Positions 1 to 9,442 of a stretch of DNA of 64,000 nucleotides are shown in pieces. The DNA lies in NCBI RefSeq assembly GCF_963860125.1, contig NZ_CAWLFA010000001.1:2170001-2234000 (forward strand), given 5' to 3'. The position numbers and the translations under genes are program-made. Under the pieces are notes generated by a model. It was not told the DNA's origin, ran no database searches, and worked only from the letters and a program-made list of their open reading frames with translations. Every line of letters begins with the position of its first letter. The first letter of the stretch is position 1. The DNA comes from Picosynechococcus sp. PCC 7002. Its GTDB lineage: Bacteria > Cyanobacteriota > Cyanobacteriia > Cyanobacteriales > MRBY01.

Positions 1-537
1 TGAAACATCCCCAGTACTGACTCCTAGTTCCATCGCAATAAAGGTGCGTAAACGGGCTGAATCTAGGACGCCCCCCATCCCCAACAAATGGTTCACTGGC
101 AAACCCGTCACTTTCCAGGTGAGGTAGGTCATCACATCCATCGGGTTTGTCACCACGATAAAAATGGCTTGGGGGCTGCGCTCCATGGCTTCCCTTGCGG
201 CATGGACAACGATCTTGGCATTGTAATGGAGCAGATCTTCTCGGCTCATGCCGGGCTTGCGGGCCAGCCCAGCAGTAATCACCACAATGTCGGAACCCGT
301 TGTATCAGCATAATCATTGGTGCCGAGAATGGTTTTATGGTGCCCTTCTAAACCCTGGGCCTCGTATAAATCAAGGGCAATGCCTTGGGGAAGACCTTCA
401 ACAATATCGAGCAAGACCACATCCGCGAGGTTTTTTTCGATGACCCGTTGGGCTAGGGTGCTACCGACTTTCCCGGCACCGATCACCGTCACTTGGGGTG
501 CTTTACAGGAAATGGAAGGGACGGCGATCGCACACAT
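1..537 (-). CDS. mdh: Malate/lactate dehydrogenase, C-terminus cut by window edge
   Basis: Catalyses NAD-dependent malate/oxaloacetate interconversion in the cytoplasm. Reading the minus strand from an ATG at 537 gives 179 codons without a stop. The Rossmann motif VIGAGKVGS lies near residue 20. The family segments VVITAGLARKPGMSR and VVTNPMDVMTYL follow. Family members are about 310-320 residues, so a little over half the gene is present. It lies downstream of ndhO on the same strand with a 15-nt gap, so the two could share a transcript. Lactate dehydrogenase is the main alternative, because the residues that separate the two activities were not assessed. Confidence 0.9.
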   Translation of the reverse strand, partial: MCAIAVPSISCKAPQVTVIGAGKVGSTLAQRVIEKNLADVVLLDIVEGLPQGIALDLYEAQGLEGHHKTILGTNDYADTTGSDIVVITAGLARKPGMSREDLLHYNAKIVVHAAREAMERSPQAIFIVVTNPMDVMTYLTWKVTGLPVNHLLGMGGVLDSARLRTFIAMELGVSTGDVS

Positions 538-552
538 GGGACTATTCCAAAT

Positions 553-768
553 TTAAACAGCTTCGAGTTGATCGAGACGGAGCCAAACACTGGGAGTTGG
601 GGTATAGAAACGCACAAAGGCGTATTCATCGTCGAGATCGAGGATTTCGCCTTGGCTTCCGAAAAAGTAGGCGGGTAAACGGGAATCACTCGCTTTCGCT
701 TCGAGGCTATTGGTGAATTGTTCTTTAATCACCCGCACAAGGCTTCCTTTCTTTAGTTTAGCCGCCAT
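553..768 (-). CDS. ndhO: NAD(P)H-quinone oxidoreductase subunit O
   Basis: Small subunit of the cyanobacterial and plastid NDH-1 complex, which acts in cyclic electron flow and respiration at the thylakoid membrane. The 71-residue protein has the family pattern: a basic start (MAAKLKKGSLVRV), a central LPAYFFGSQGEILDL and the ending WLRLDQLEAV. Its length matches the family. It lies between cpcT (44-nt gap upstream) and mdh, all on the minus strand. No membrane segment is visible, as expected for a peripheral cytoplasmic subunit. Confidence 0.93.
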   Translation of the reverse strand: MAAKLKKGSLVRVIKEQFTNSLEAKASDSRLPAYFFGSQGEILDLDDEYAFVRFYTPTPSVWLRLDQLEAV

Positions 769-812
769 AATTTTTGCTTCTCTCCTAATTGTGATGAATT
801 TTATTTTAGAGG

Positions 813-1412
813 TTAATGGGGTTGAACTTCCCCAGAGAAATTGTTGATCTTTTCAAACTCAAACGCCCCCGCCAGGGAGCCCCAGAGGATTTCATTGGTG
901 ACCGGATCACGACCGCGATCGATACTGATCAAGGCGTTATCGGTGATTTCAAAGCTGTTATCGAGGTAACTCTCTTTGTTATAACGCACAACCCGGCAGC
1001 CTTTTCCGGCCTGGACAGTGCCTTTGAAGCTCGTCCCACTCCAGGTGACGATCATGTCGCAACCGGGCATGGGGTCTAGATCAGCCATGTCAAAGTGCTG
1101 CATCATGGCAGGGTTGCGGGCAGCGCCCATATATTTGGTTTTGGCGTCATCTTTGGGTTTGTAATGCACCAGTTCCATGTGGTCATCGACGGGTTTGATG
1201 TGAAACAGGCGCAGACGATAGGGGGCAGAGGTATCGGAGCTGTAGGCCTGTTCGAGGTAGAGGCCATAGCCATCGAAAAATTGATTGGGCAGGGGGCGCA
1301 TACAAACTTTGATGTGGGCCCAGAGGGGCGGATTGGCGAGGGCCTGGGCTTCGTTAGAAAACTCCCCTGCCATCCAGCGGGCAAGGGTATGGGCATCGGT
1401 AGAGTGGGACAT
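813..1412 (-). CDS. cpcT: Phycobilin lyase CpcT
   Basis: CpcT-family lyases attach phycocyanobilin to Cys-153 of the phycocyanin beta subunit during phycobilisome assembly. The 199-residue product starts MSHSTDAHTLARWMAGEFSN and has the conserved stretches NQFFDGYGLYLEQAY and CDMIVTWSG. The length is typical of the family. The open frame extends upstream to 1769, but the added residues do not look like this family, so the ATG at 1412 is preferred. The gene sits upstream of ndhO on the same strand and is divergent from the gene at 1726. Confidence 0.9.
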   Translation of the reverse strand: MSHSTDAHTLARWMAGEFSNEAQALANPPLWAHIKVCMRPLPNQFFDGYGLYLEQAYSSDTSAPYRLRLFHIKPVDDHMELVHYKPKDDAKTKYMGAARNPAMMQHFDMADLDPMPGCDMIVTWSGTSFKGTVQAGKGCRVVRYNKESYLDNSFEITDNALISIDRGRDPVTNEILWGSLAGAFEFEKINNFSGEVQPH

Positions 1413-1725
1413 AGGAAATTGCTTTGATAATTTGATAAATGGTTTGGTAAAGGATTTTCTAAAAAGATTGGGGTCAGCTTTTGGGGCTGATTGTCTAAGC
1501 TTAGGAAAAAGGGGGACAGCTAGGCAACATTCGTCGTCTTGACTTTCCCTAGCAGAAATCGACAGCTTAGGTGGGGCGATCGCCCCTTGGGGAGTGCGGC
1601 ATCCTCCCTTTCCTTTTCGCTGACCATCCCAGACAATGAGACATCCCAAGGTTTGATTTTTGCAATCGTTATATCGTGAACAAGTCTCAGCGGACACCCG
1701 TACACCAATAAGATTTAGGAAGTGA
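1413..1725. other. Divergent intergenic region, cpcT / conserved gene
   Basis: 313 bases between two divergent starts. Promoters for both genes should lie here. One HIP1 site sits in an extended palindrome near 1574-1591 (GGGGCGATCGCCCC). AGGAAG at about 1717-1722 is a plausible ribosome binding site for the gene at 1726. No RNA gene or repeat was recognised. Confidence 0.5.
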
Positions 1726-2757
1726 ATGGTCAAAGCAATTGAACAGGTTCGTCGAGATTTAGCCACCATTAGTGAGCGGGTAGTGGGGGTGCGTGAAGCC
1801 CTGACCAGCGCCTATGGCGATTACCTCAATTGCCTCGGAGATAGCCTCAAACGTCAATTGGTTCTCGCCAGTTACCAACTCTGCACCCAGATTTATCCTC
1901 AAAAGTTTTTGCAACTTTCCCATAGTCAGCGGCAAGCCCTACAACAGGAACTGCGTCAACTGGGGATCGATCTCCAGACACGCCTACACACCCTCCTAAC
2001 AGAGCCAGAGGATGATCAGCCGAGTGAAGCGGAATCGGAAGTGATGGCCGAATTTTTCGTTGATGCTGGCGACATGGAAAATAGCGAGGATCTTGATCAA
2101 GAATTGTTTGAAGTTTTTGAAAGCCTCGATCAGGCGATCGGCACCGATGAGCCGCCAGAAGACAAAATAGATAAAGATGATCAACTACCAGCCCAACTCG
2201 AAGACAAAGAAAAGCGGCGGGAATTGTCCCAGTTGGCAGAGCGCATCGCCGATAGTTTGGCCGAAATGATGCAGGGGCCTGCGGTAGAGGTCTCCACCGA
2301 TGAAAATAGCCCAGACTATTGGCTCGAATGGTGCAAAACCACTGAAAAACGTATTCGTCGCACCCTTAACCAAGTCTCCCAAACGGTTAATCACCAGCTC
2401 CAGGGCGCCAAGATTCTCCCGGAAAATATCCCAACCACCGTCCTCGATATGGCGATCCAAGCCGACAATCAACAGCATGGCGGTCAGATGCCGAGCCATT
2501 TAGTAAACGTCGTCATCGAAGCTGAACTAGGTAAAAAAAAGAAGAAGAGGAAGCACCGTACCCACCTAACCGCTGTGCACCTCAAAGTTTCAGAAGTCGA
2601 GTTTACGGAACCGGAAGTTTCGGCCCAGCGCCGCCGTCTCCGGGAACAAGTTGATAAGCTCCGTAATTTGCAAAAGTATTACCAAAAGGCGAAACAGGAT
2701 TTGGCGATCGCCGAAGCAGAGGCCGCCTGGCGCGCCAGTTGGTACGAAAATTCCTAG
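1726..2757 (+). CDS. Conserved cyanobacterial hypothetical protein
   Basis: A 343-residue soluble protein with no domain I can name. The first 90 residues are mixed helical. Residues about 90-165 are very acidic, with many D/E and PPEDKIDKDD. A lysine/arginine patch (KKKKKRKHR) lies near residue 275. The last 60 residues look like a coiled coil, with heptad-like RRRLREQVDKLRNLQKYYQ. The ATG has an AGGAAG motif just upstream. It converges on pyrC, and the two stop codons overlap as the tetranucleotide CTAG. The acid/base segmentation suggests a binding or scaffold role, but function is unknown. Confidence 0.8.
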   Translation: MVKAIEQVRRDLATISERVVGVREALTSAYGDYLNCLGDSLKRQLVLASYQLCTQIYPQKFLQLSHSQRQALQQELRQLGIDLQTRLHTLLTEPEDDQPSEAESEVMAEFFVDAGDMENSEDLDQELFEVFESLDQAIGTDEPPEDKIDKDDQLPAQLEDKEKRRELSQLAERIADSLAEMMQGPAVEVSTDENSPDYWLEWCKTTEKRIRRTLNQVSQTVNHQLQGAKILPENIPTTVLDMAIQADNQQHGGQMPSHLVNVVIEAELGKKKKKRKHRTHLTAVHLKVSEVEFTEPEVSAQRRRLREQVDKLRNLQKYYQKAKQDLAIAEAEAAWRASWYENS

Positions 2758-3794
2758 GCGACTGGGGCGAATTTCCAGCTTAATTCCTGGCCAGCCCAAA
2801 GGGGCACAAGACTTGATTCCGGAAAAGGCAGCGCGTCGGGAATCTGCCAAGGGGTTTTCGTCAAAGTAATTTTTTCGGTGTTGCGGGGCAGTTGGTAAAA
2901 ATCTGGCCCATAGAAACTGGCAAAGCCTTCAAGTTTATCCAGGGCGTCTGCTGCTTCAAACACCGTGGCATATAGCTCTAGGGCATGGAGCGCCGAATAA
3001 CACCCCGCACAGCCACAGTCACTTTCTTTGCGATCGCGGCCATGGGGCGCACTATCGGTGCCGAGGAAAAATTTTGGATTGCCAGAGGTTGCCGCTTCTA
3101 GCAGGGCTTCCCGGTGGGTCTCTCGTTTCAAGATCGGTAAACAGTAGAAATGGGGCCGAATGCCGCCCTGGAAAATACTGTTGCGATTGAACAGCAAATG
3201 TTGGGGTGTAATCGTCGCCGCCACTTTTTCATCGCTCGCCAGGACAAATTCCACCGCATCTTTGGTGGTGATGTGCTCTAAAACAATGCGTAGCTGCGGA
3301 AAGCGTTCCTTCAGGGGACGGAGATAGGTTTCGATAAAAACTTTTTCCCGGTCAAACACATCCACCCGATGATCGGTCACCTCTCCATGGAGTAGCAGGG
3401 GTAGATCAACCGTTTGCATCGCCTCAAACACCGCATCACATTTGCGGATATCTGTGACGCCAAGGTCAGAGTTGGTTGTGGCACCAGCGGGATAATATTT
3501 CACCGCTTTCACAAACCCGGATTCTTTCGCGGCCTGAATTTCAGCAGGACTGGTATTGTCCGTGAGGTAGAGGGTCATCAGGGGTTCAAAGGTTCGCCCT
3601 GGGGGAATGGCAGCCAAAATGCGATCGTGATAGGCAGCGGCCTCAGCAACGGTACGCACGGGGGGCTTGAGGTTGGGCATCACAATGGCCCGGGCAAATT
3701 GGCGCACCGTATCGGGCAAAACAGCCTTGAGCGCTTCCCCGTCGCGGAGGTGCAAATGCCAGTCATCGGGGCGGGTGAGGGTGATTTTTTCCAT
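2754..3794 (-). CDS. pyrC: Dihydroorotase
   Basis: Zinc enzyme of de novo pyrimidine synthesis that cyclises carbamoyl-aspartate to dihydroorotate. The 346-residue length fits the class II (PyrC) type. The metal motif HLHLRDG is at residues 13-19. The lysine that becomes carboxylated lies in VKAVKYYPAG near residue 100. Later metal and substrate motifs are LLLHGE, LEHITT and FLGTDSAPHG. It follows the two permease genes on the same strand after a 56-nt gap, so it may be read from the same transcript, although the functions differ. Confidence 0.96.
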   Translation of the reverse strand: MEKITLTRPDDWHLHLRDGEALKAVLPDTVRQFARAIVMPNLKPPVRTVAEAAAYHDRILAAIPPGRTFEPLMTLYLTDNTSPAEIQAAKESGFVKAVKYYPAGATTNSDLGVTDIRKCDAVFEAMQTVDLPLLLHGEVTDHRVDVFDREKVFIETYLRPLKERFPQLRIVLEHITTKDAVEFVLASDEKVAATITPQHLLFNRNSIFQGGIRPHFYCLPILKRETHREALLEAATSGNPKFFLGTDSAPHGRDRKESDCGCAGCYSALHALELYATVFEAADALDKLEGFASFYGPDFYQLPRNTEKITLTKTPWQIPDALPFPESSLVPLWAGQELSWKFAPVA

Positions 3795-3850
3795 TATTTC
3801 AAGATAAATTGGTCAAAGGAGGGGAAAAAGCGGCGATTTAACGCTAAAAA

Positions 3851-4747
3851 TTAGATTTTAGGCTTCAAGGCAGTGGGTAAACAACGACGTAGCAGTTCGG
3901 GGGTAATCAAACCCTGGGGATAAAAAATCGTCCCCAGCAGCAACAGCAAACCGAAGAAAATTAACCGGGCATCCCCTAAACCGCGCAATATTTCCGGGAG
4001 CGCCGTAAGGACAATGCCCCCCAGGATCGGCCCCAAAAAGGTACGACTCCCCCCGACCAACACAAAGGCAAGGTAGGTAATGCTGGCGTCAAAGGTGCCC
4101 TGGCGGGCATTCCAGGTGTTGAGAAAATGAGCGGCGATCGCCCCGACAATACCCGCTAAAATGGCCCCCAACACAAAGGCCAAAACTTTATATTGCGTCG
4201 GGTTAATGCCCATGGCACTAGCGGCGAGTTCGTCTTCACGGATGGCGTTAAAGGCGCGGCCCACTTTCGTATTTTCTAGACGCCACACTAGAACGCCCAC
4301 GATAATTAACAATGGCCCCACCAACCACAAATAACCCAGGGGACTGCGAAAGGGTTGGGGAATGCCAAAAATCCCCACAGCGCCCCCGGTGATGGGCAAA
4401 TTTAGCGACAATACCCGGACAATTTCTACTAAGGCGATGGTGGCGATCGCCAAATAAATCCCCCGCAACCGCAGCACGGGCACCCCAATGATCAGCGCAA
4501 CCATTCCAGAGGCCAACCCCGCCAGGGCCATTTCCCCCAGGAGCCAAGGCAGTGGAAAGGTCGTCCCCGTAAAGGCGATCGCCTGGGTCGAGAGGATCGC
4601 CGCAATGTAACCCCCCAGGGCATAGAAACCCGGTGTCGCCAAAGAAAGCTGACCCGCCATCAGTGGTAGGTAAACCGAGATCCCCAACAGTGCCCCCAGA
4701 AGCGTAGAAACGATCAAATAGCCGTAGGTACTCAAAAATGCCGCCAT
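3851..4747 (-). CDS. Branched-chain/neutral amino-acid ABC permease, LivM type
   Basis: Inner-membrane permease of a HAAT-family ABC importer (Liv/Nat systems). The 298 residues are almost all hydrophobic, with about eight or nine membrane segments. The family segments GFYALGGYIAAIL and NAIREDELAASAMGIN (the cytoplasmic loop that contacts the ATPase) are present. The ATG at 4747 is chosen because it lies one base after the stop of the LivH-type gene. The 25 residues of open frame upstream are Cys/Arg-rich and overlap that gene. No ATPase or binding-protein gene is adjacent, so these must be encoded elsewhere, as is common for cyanobacterial Nat systems. Confidence 0.9.
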   Translation of the reverse strand: MAAFLSTYGYLIVSTLLGALLGISVYLPLMAGQLSLATPGFYALGGYIAAILSTQAIAFTGTTFPLPWLLGEMALAGLASGMVALIIGVPVLRLRGIYLAIATIALVEIVRVLSLNLPITGGAVGIFGIPQPFRSPLGYLWLVGPLLIIVGVLVWRLENTKVGRAFNAIREDELAASAMGINPTQYKVLAFVLGAILAGIVGAIAAHFLNTWNARQGTFDASITYLAFVLVGGSRTFLGPILGGIVLTALPEILRGLGDARLIFFGLLLLLGTIFYPQGLITPELLRRCLPTALKPKI

Positions 4748-4748
4748 C

Positions 4749-5699
4749 TCACACCTTTTGAATCGTTTTTTGGCCCAATAACCCCTGGGGCCGGAGCAGC
4801 AACATCCCAAACAGTAACGCAAAGGCGATCGCCTCCCGATACCCTGAAAAATCCGCTGGAATGAACGCTTCTGCCATGCCGATAATTAAACCGCCCAGCA
4901 CCGCTCCCGGAATATTTCCCAAACCCCCTAGAACAATTACGCCTAATCCCTTCAAACCATAGCTAATGCCAAAATAAGGCCCCGCAATGCTCACGCTAGA
5001 ACCCACCAATGTTCCCGCCAGTCCTGCCAAGGCACCGCTCACAAAAAACGTCACCCGCACCACTTGTTCCGTATTAATTCCCAAGAGACTGGCGGTTGTG
5101 CTATCCTCTGCCACCGCTTGGATCGCTTTCCCAAATTTCGTTCGGGTCATGCCGTAGGTCAACAGGGTCACAACCAGTGCGGACACCGTCAAGATAATGA
5201 GCTGTACTGTCCGGATCAGAATCGGTCGCTCTGGGGAGCCAAAGTTAATCGACTCCGGCAAACCACCGTAAATATCCGCTGGAAACGTATAAATCTCTGC
5301 GCCCACCAACAGCTGAATCCCATTCACAATCACCACGGCAGCCCCCAGACTAGAAACCAAACTCAGGAGGGGATCGGCGCCCCGGAGGCGTAAAGGGCGA
5401 AACGCGAGCCATTCTACTAACATCGAAACGCAGCCCGCGAAACCGCAGCCAATTAACAACGCTAAACCAAAGGGTAGGGCAAAGGGTAATTTCACCTGGG
5501 CCAAGAAGCCATTGAAGCCAAATTGTCCTCCGGCAAAGAGATAAGTGAAGTAAGCGCCTAGGGTAAAAATCGCTCCGTGGGCAAAATTGATAATGCCAAG
5601 AATCGAAAAAACAAGGGTATAACCCAGGGCAAAAATCGCGTAGACACTACCAATGGAAAGACCATTGAGAAGTTGCTGGAGGAACAGGGTAAGATCCAT
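4749..5699 (-). CDS. Branched-chain/neutral amino-acid ABC permease, LivH type
   Basis: Partner permease of the LivM-type protein encoded one base downstream. The 316-residue protein starts MDLTLFLQQLLNGLSIGSVY. It has the LivH hallmark GIINFAHGAIFTLGAY near residue 35 and the cytoplasmic loop AVAEDSTTASLLGIN near residue 195. The C-terminal half is rich in glycine-zipper helices (GLKGLGVIVLGGLGN). It resembles the Nat/Liv branch. UrtB, the urea permease, is an alternative that was not excluded. It is divergent from the sensor kinase at 5838. Confidence 0.9.
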   Translation of the reverse strand: MDLTLFLQQLLNGLSIGSVYAIFALGYTLVFSILGIINFAHGAIFTLGAYFTYLFAGGQFGFNGFLAQVKLPFALPFGLALLIGCGFAGCVSMLVEWLAFRPLRLRGADPLLSLVSSLGAAVVIVNGIQLLVGAEIYTFPADIYGGLPESINFGSPERPILIRTVQLIILTVSALVVTLLTYGMTRTKFGKAIQAVAEDSTTASLLGINTEQVVRVTFFVSGALAGLAGTLVGSSVSIAGPYFGISYGLKGLGVIVLGGLGNIPGAVLGGLIIGMAEAFIPADFSGYREAIAFALLFGMLLLRPQGLLGQKTIQKV

Positions 5700-5837
5700 G
5701 TTGTCAGGCGAAGAACGGCACGGTGGTTTCTAAATAGTAATACCACCAATGGGAAAGTCCTGCCCCATTCTCAACGCCATCATCCTGAGTAACCCCTAGC
5801 AAATAACGGCGATCGCCAAAAGCACCCGTATCAAAGC

Positions 5838-7133
5838 ATGATTTGGATTCCGATAATCATTGGCTGTGGCACAGCAGGCATTATTTGTTTCACTTGGCAA
5901 CAGCGCCAAAAGCAACAAGTCCGACAAATGCTTTACTCCTACGGTGAACATCCCAGTGACGAGCTTCTCTTTGCGCCTCTTTCTTCTCTCCGCCGGGAAC
6001 TAAAAAGCCTCTACGAAGAAAAACAAGAACTCCAGGCAGAACTAGACCAATGGTATCGGGTGATCGAAAATGCCCCCTTTGGGTATCTGCGGGTTGACAT
6101 GGATAATCAACTCATTTTGTGCAACCCAAAGGCCCGACAGCTCCTGTGCTTGAATCGTTGGCAGCCAGGGCAAATTCGTCTCTTGCTGGAATTAGTCCGC
6201 TCCTATGAGTTAGACCAGCTCATCGAAACCACCCGCAGCGCTCGCACCGCCCAAAGCCAGGAATGGGAATTTTTTCCGAGCCATGACGCCCAAACCCGTG
6301 CTGAAGGCCCCAACCAACCGATACACCTGCGGGGAAGCACTATCCCTTTAAGTCGTGGCGATGTGGCGGTTTTTTTAGAAAACCAAGAGCCGATTCACAT
6401 CCTGAAACGTTCCCAAGAAAAATTACTGTCTGATCTGACCCACGAATTACGGACGCCCCTAACGGCGATGCGGCTCCTCGCAGAAACCCTAGAACAGCGT
6501 CTAACAGGCTTGGAATTGAAATGGGCTGGTCAAATTCTTAAGGAAATTAATCGTTTGTTTTACCTTGTCCAGGACTGGCTAGAACTGAGCCGACTAGAGT
6601 CCCACCCCCACCAGGTGCTGAGCTACCAAACCTTTGATCTAGTGCAGTTGATTAACGATGCTTGGGAAACCCTCACCCCCCTCGCCCAACAAAAACAAGT
6701 CACACGACAATATCAGGGGCCAGACGCATTAAAAATGACCGCCGATGGCGATCGCCTCACCCAGGTTTTTCTCAATCTTTTTGACAATGGCATTAAATAC
6801 AATCCCGTTGGGGAGGCCATTTTTGTTACTGTATCTCCCCCTGAAGTCGATTCAGACTTCGTTACCGTAGAAGTGATCGATCAAGGCGTTGGCTTTGATC
6901 CAGAAGACTTGCCATTTGTGTTTGAGCGCTTGTACCGGGGCGACCAAGCAAGAACAAGACCGGGAGATAATACCGATTTGCGCCAGGGGAGTGGGCTAGG
7001 CTTAGCGATCGTGCAGCAAATTATTACTGCCCATGGCGGCACAATTACCGCCCGCAATCACCCCAAATATCGAGGCGCTTGGCTAACCTTCACCCTACCG
7101 CTGCAACTGCCTAATGAGGATCTTGATATTTAA
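5838..7133 (+). CDS. Sensor histidine kinase, PhoR/SphS-like
   Basis: Two-component sensor kinase of 431 residues. Residues 1-20 form a membrane anchor. Residues 45-72 are a likely coiled coil, and a PAS-like segment (VIENAPFGYLRVDMDNQLIL) spans about 75-190. The phosphoacceptor His202 lies in LTHELRTPLTAMR. The ATP-binding domain has an N box (NLFDNGIKYN), G1 (DQGVGFDPEDL) and G2 (GSGLGLAIV). The arrangement of anchor, PAS and HisKA resembles the cyanobacterial phosphate sensor SphS and PhoR. No response regulator gene is adjacent, so the specificity is an inference. Confidence 0.85.
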   Translation: MIWIPIIIGCGTAGIICFTWQQRQKQQVRQMLYSYGEHPSDELLFAPLSSLRRELKSLYEEKQELQAELDQWYRVIENAPFGYLRVDMDNQLILCNPKARQLLCLNRWQPGQIRLLLELVRSYELDQLIETTRSARTAQSQEWEFFPSHDAQTRAEGPNQPIHLRGSTIPLSRGDVAVFLENQEPIHILKRSQEKLLSDLTHELRTPLTAMRLLAETLEQRLTGLELKWAGQILKEINRLFYLVQDWLELSRLESHPHQVLSYQTFDLVQLINDAWETLTPLAQQKQVTRQYQGPDALKMTADGDRLTQVFLNLFDNGIKYNPVGEAIFVTVSPPEVDSDFVTVEVIDQGVGFDPEDLPFVFERLYRGDQARTRPGDNTDLRQGSGLGLAIVQQIITAHGGTITARNHPKYRGAWLTFTLPLQLPNEDLDI

Positions 7134-7970
7134 TTTTCTCCCACAGGATCGTGAATAGATAAACAACGATCAAGAAATAAATTTGCACTGGCATATGATC
7201 TTCCCCCACATATCTGAACTAGATGGTGTCTCTCTGTGCTGGACAGAGACAATCAACTGCAGCGAAAAGTTGCATTCCGAAGCACCAACTTTCCCGGTGG
7301 TTAATCTTTATGCCACAGGTAAAATTGCTTTTTTGTTCCCCATAATCCGAAATTACAACTGGAAATTACGCTAAGTCCTCAGATTTTTCCCAAAGGGATC
7401 GACCTGAGACTATTATTCGCTTTTCTTTACAGCTTTAATATTCCCATTCTTCGCTTTTTACACACACATTCAACGAAAATAAAAGCCACAATTAGGCCGT
7501 ATTTTCCCGAACCAATTAAGATCTAAAATAGATCGACCCACTTAAGGGGGACTCCCCAAGGCAGTGCCTAAATGGCATTCTGCTTGGGCTTAAGGGGTTA
7601 TTACTCTGTGTAGAAAACTAAAGTTTCAAAAAATTTAATTATCCCTATCCAATTTCATCCTAACATCTAACCCCCCCCTCCATTCAAGGGGGAATTTCCA
7701 GGGTAAGGTCTTTTGAGGGGCTAATGAAACTCATTTATGCCCACAATGATCACCCTTGTTCCTAGGACAAATATCGTTCGTTTGTACCTAATCATGGGGG
7801 TAAATCAATAGATTTTGGCGCGGTTGTCCTGGGCAACAATCCGTAAACTTCTATGGCAGACCCTGATTTTTGGAATATTTTCTGTATCATTAAATACAAA
7901 CATTGCAGTGATTAGGCTGGCTAATCATCTATGCTCTGTATCTCAAATACTCGTCTCGGAGAAAATCCTG
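7134..7970. other. Long non-coding stretch with decayed repeats
   Basis: About 840 bases with no convincing gene. An imperfect hairpin lies at about 7557-7590 (CCAAGGCAGTGCC / GGCATTCTGCTTGG), flanked on both sides by CTTAAGGGG. Downstream, TTATTACTCTGTGTAG resembles a degraded end of the IS4-family element found twice in this window. A second palindromic fragment with CCCCCTCCATTCAAGGGGG lies at about 7674-7692. This may be a decayed insertion or MITE-like remnant. Confidence 0.45.
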
Positions 7971-8225
7971 ATGCAACGCACCCCTTCCCTTGATTTATCC
8001 AGTATTCGCTACTGCCCCAACACAACGGAACACCCCTTTGATACGACTTTTGCGCCGGCCCAAGCAAACAGTGATTGGGTTAAGCTAGCCCAAACCCCTG
8101 AGGCGATCGCCGAAGAAGAATATGCGCTTTTGTTATGTCCCCACGGAGAACAATCCTGGGTCGCTTGGCTCCCGTCCCAAGGGGAAGTTGTGCTCCACCA
8201 AGATCAACTGTGTCGCTTGATTTAG
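7971..8225 (+). CDS. Small hypothetical protein
   Basis: An 84-residue acidic protein starting MQRTPSLDLSSIRYCPN. It has no membrane segment or recognised domain, and the C-terminus reads SWVAWLPSQGEVVLHQDQLC. The ATG at 7971 has GGAG nine bases upstream. The frame stays open back to 7815, where a hydrophobic stretch (LIFGIFSVSLNTNIAVI) would give a membrane anchor, so a longer form cannot be excluded. It is upstream of argC on the same strand with a 158-nt gap. Confidence 0.6.
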   Translation: MQRTPSLDLSSIRYCPNTTEHPFDTTFAPAQANSDWVKLAQTPEAIAEEEYALLLCPHGEQSWVAWLPSQGEVVLHQDQLCRLI

Positions 8226-8383
8226 GGCCAGACTGATCGGCGAGTTTCCCTCCGAATGACAACGGTTTTTCTCGGCCACGGTGATGGCGCAAAATAAAAT
8301 CGGTTGTCCTTAGCGTTTCCCTGTACAATTGCAGCCAACAAGGGCGATCGCCCCCAGGCAATGTTCAGGTAATAGCAGGATTT

Positions 8384-9442
8384 ATGAGCAGTTCGGAAAA
8401 GGTTTCGGTCGGGATTGTCGGCGCGTCGGGCTATGGTGGTATGCAACTCGTCCGTCTGCTGAGTGATCATCCCCAAGTGGAGCTGACCTATCTAGGGGGC
8501 AACAGCAGTGCCGGAAAACCCTACGCAGAACTTTATCCCCATGTCGGCCACCGCATCAAAATGATCGTTGAGCCCATTGATCTCGATGTGATTGCCAGCC
8601 GTTGCCAGGTGGTTTTTCTCGGTTTGCCCAATGGCTTGGCCTGTGACCTTGCCCCCCAACTGATCGAACGGGGCTGCAAAGTCCTTGACCTTTCGGCTGA
8701 CTATCGCTTCAAGGATCTCGACACCTATCAGGCTTGGTATAAAACAGAACGCACCGACCAAGATACGAATGCGATCGCCGTTTATGGTCTGCCAGAACTC
8801 TACCGGGATGACATTCGCCGCGCCCAACTGGTGGGTTGCCCTGGTTGTTATGTCACTGCTAGCCTCTTGGCCCTGGCACCCCTCTTCAAACAGGGCTTGA
8901 TTCAGCCAGAAACCGCAATTATTGATGCCAAATCCGGCACATCCGGCGGAGGTCGCCAAGGGAAAATAAATTTACTCTTAGCCGAAGCCGATGCTTCCCT
9001 GGGAGCCTATGGAGTAGCCTCCCACCGCCATACCCCAGAAATTGAACAAATTTGTAGCAAACTCGCCAGCCAAGATATTCGCGTGCAATTTACGCCCCAC
9101 CTCATCCCGATGCCCAGGGGCATTCTGGCGACGGTCTACGCAACCCTCCGGGATCCGGGTTTGGTGCGCGATGATTTACTGACCATTTACAGCGCCTTTT
9201 ATCGAGCAGCTCCCTGTGTAGAAGTTCTACCCAACGGTGTTTATCCCCAGACGAAGTGGGCCTGTGGTACAAACCTCTGCTATTTGGGAATTGAAGTAGA
9301 TCACCGCACGGGCCGCGTCATTGTGATGTCCGCCATTGATAATCTCCTGAAGGGTCAGTCGGGCCAAGCCGTCCAATGTATGAATATTATGCTGGGCTGG
9401 GAGGAAACGGCAGGCTTACCGCAGTTAGCGTTTTATCCTTAA
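8384..9442 (+). CDS. argC: N-acetyl-gamma-glutamyl-phosphate reductase
   Basis: Third step of arginine synthesis: NADPH-dependent reduction of N-acetylglutamyl phosphate to the semialdehyde. The 352-residue length is typical. The nucleotide-binding motif GIVGASGYGG is at residues 10-19. The catalytic cysteine is in GCPGCYVTAS (Cys155), and HRHTPEIEQ and LIPMPRGILATVY follow. Its stop overlaps that of the helicase gene on the opposite strand as TTAA, leaving no space for a separate terminator. Confidence 0.97.
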   Translation: MSSSEKVSVGIVGASGYGGMQLVRLLSDHPQVELTYLGGNSSAGKPYAELYPHVGHRIKMIVEPIDLDVIASRCQVVFLGLPNGLACDLAPQLIERGCKVLDLSADYRFKDLDTYQAWYKTERTDQDTNAIAVYGLPELYRDDIRRAQLVGCPGCYVTASLLALAPLFKQGLIQPETAIIDAKSGTSGGGRQGKINLLLAEADASLGAYGVASHRHTPEIEQICSKLASQDIRVQFTPHLIPMPRGILATVYATLRDPGLVRDDLLTIYSAFYRAAPCVEVLPNGVYPQTKWACGTNLCYLGIEVDHRTGRVIVMSAIDNLLKGQSGQAVQCMNIMLGWEETAGLPQLAFYP

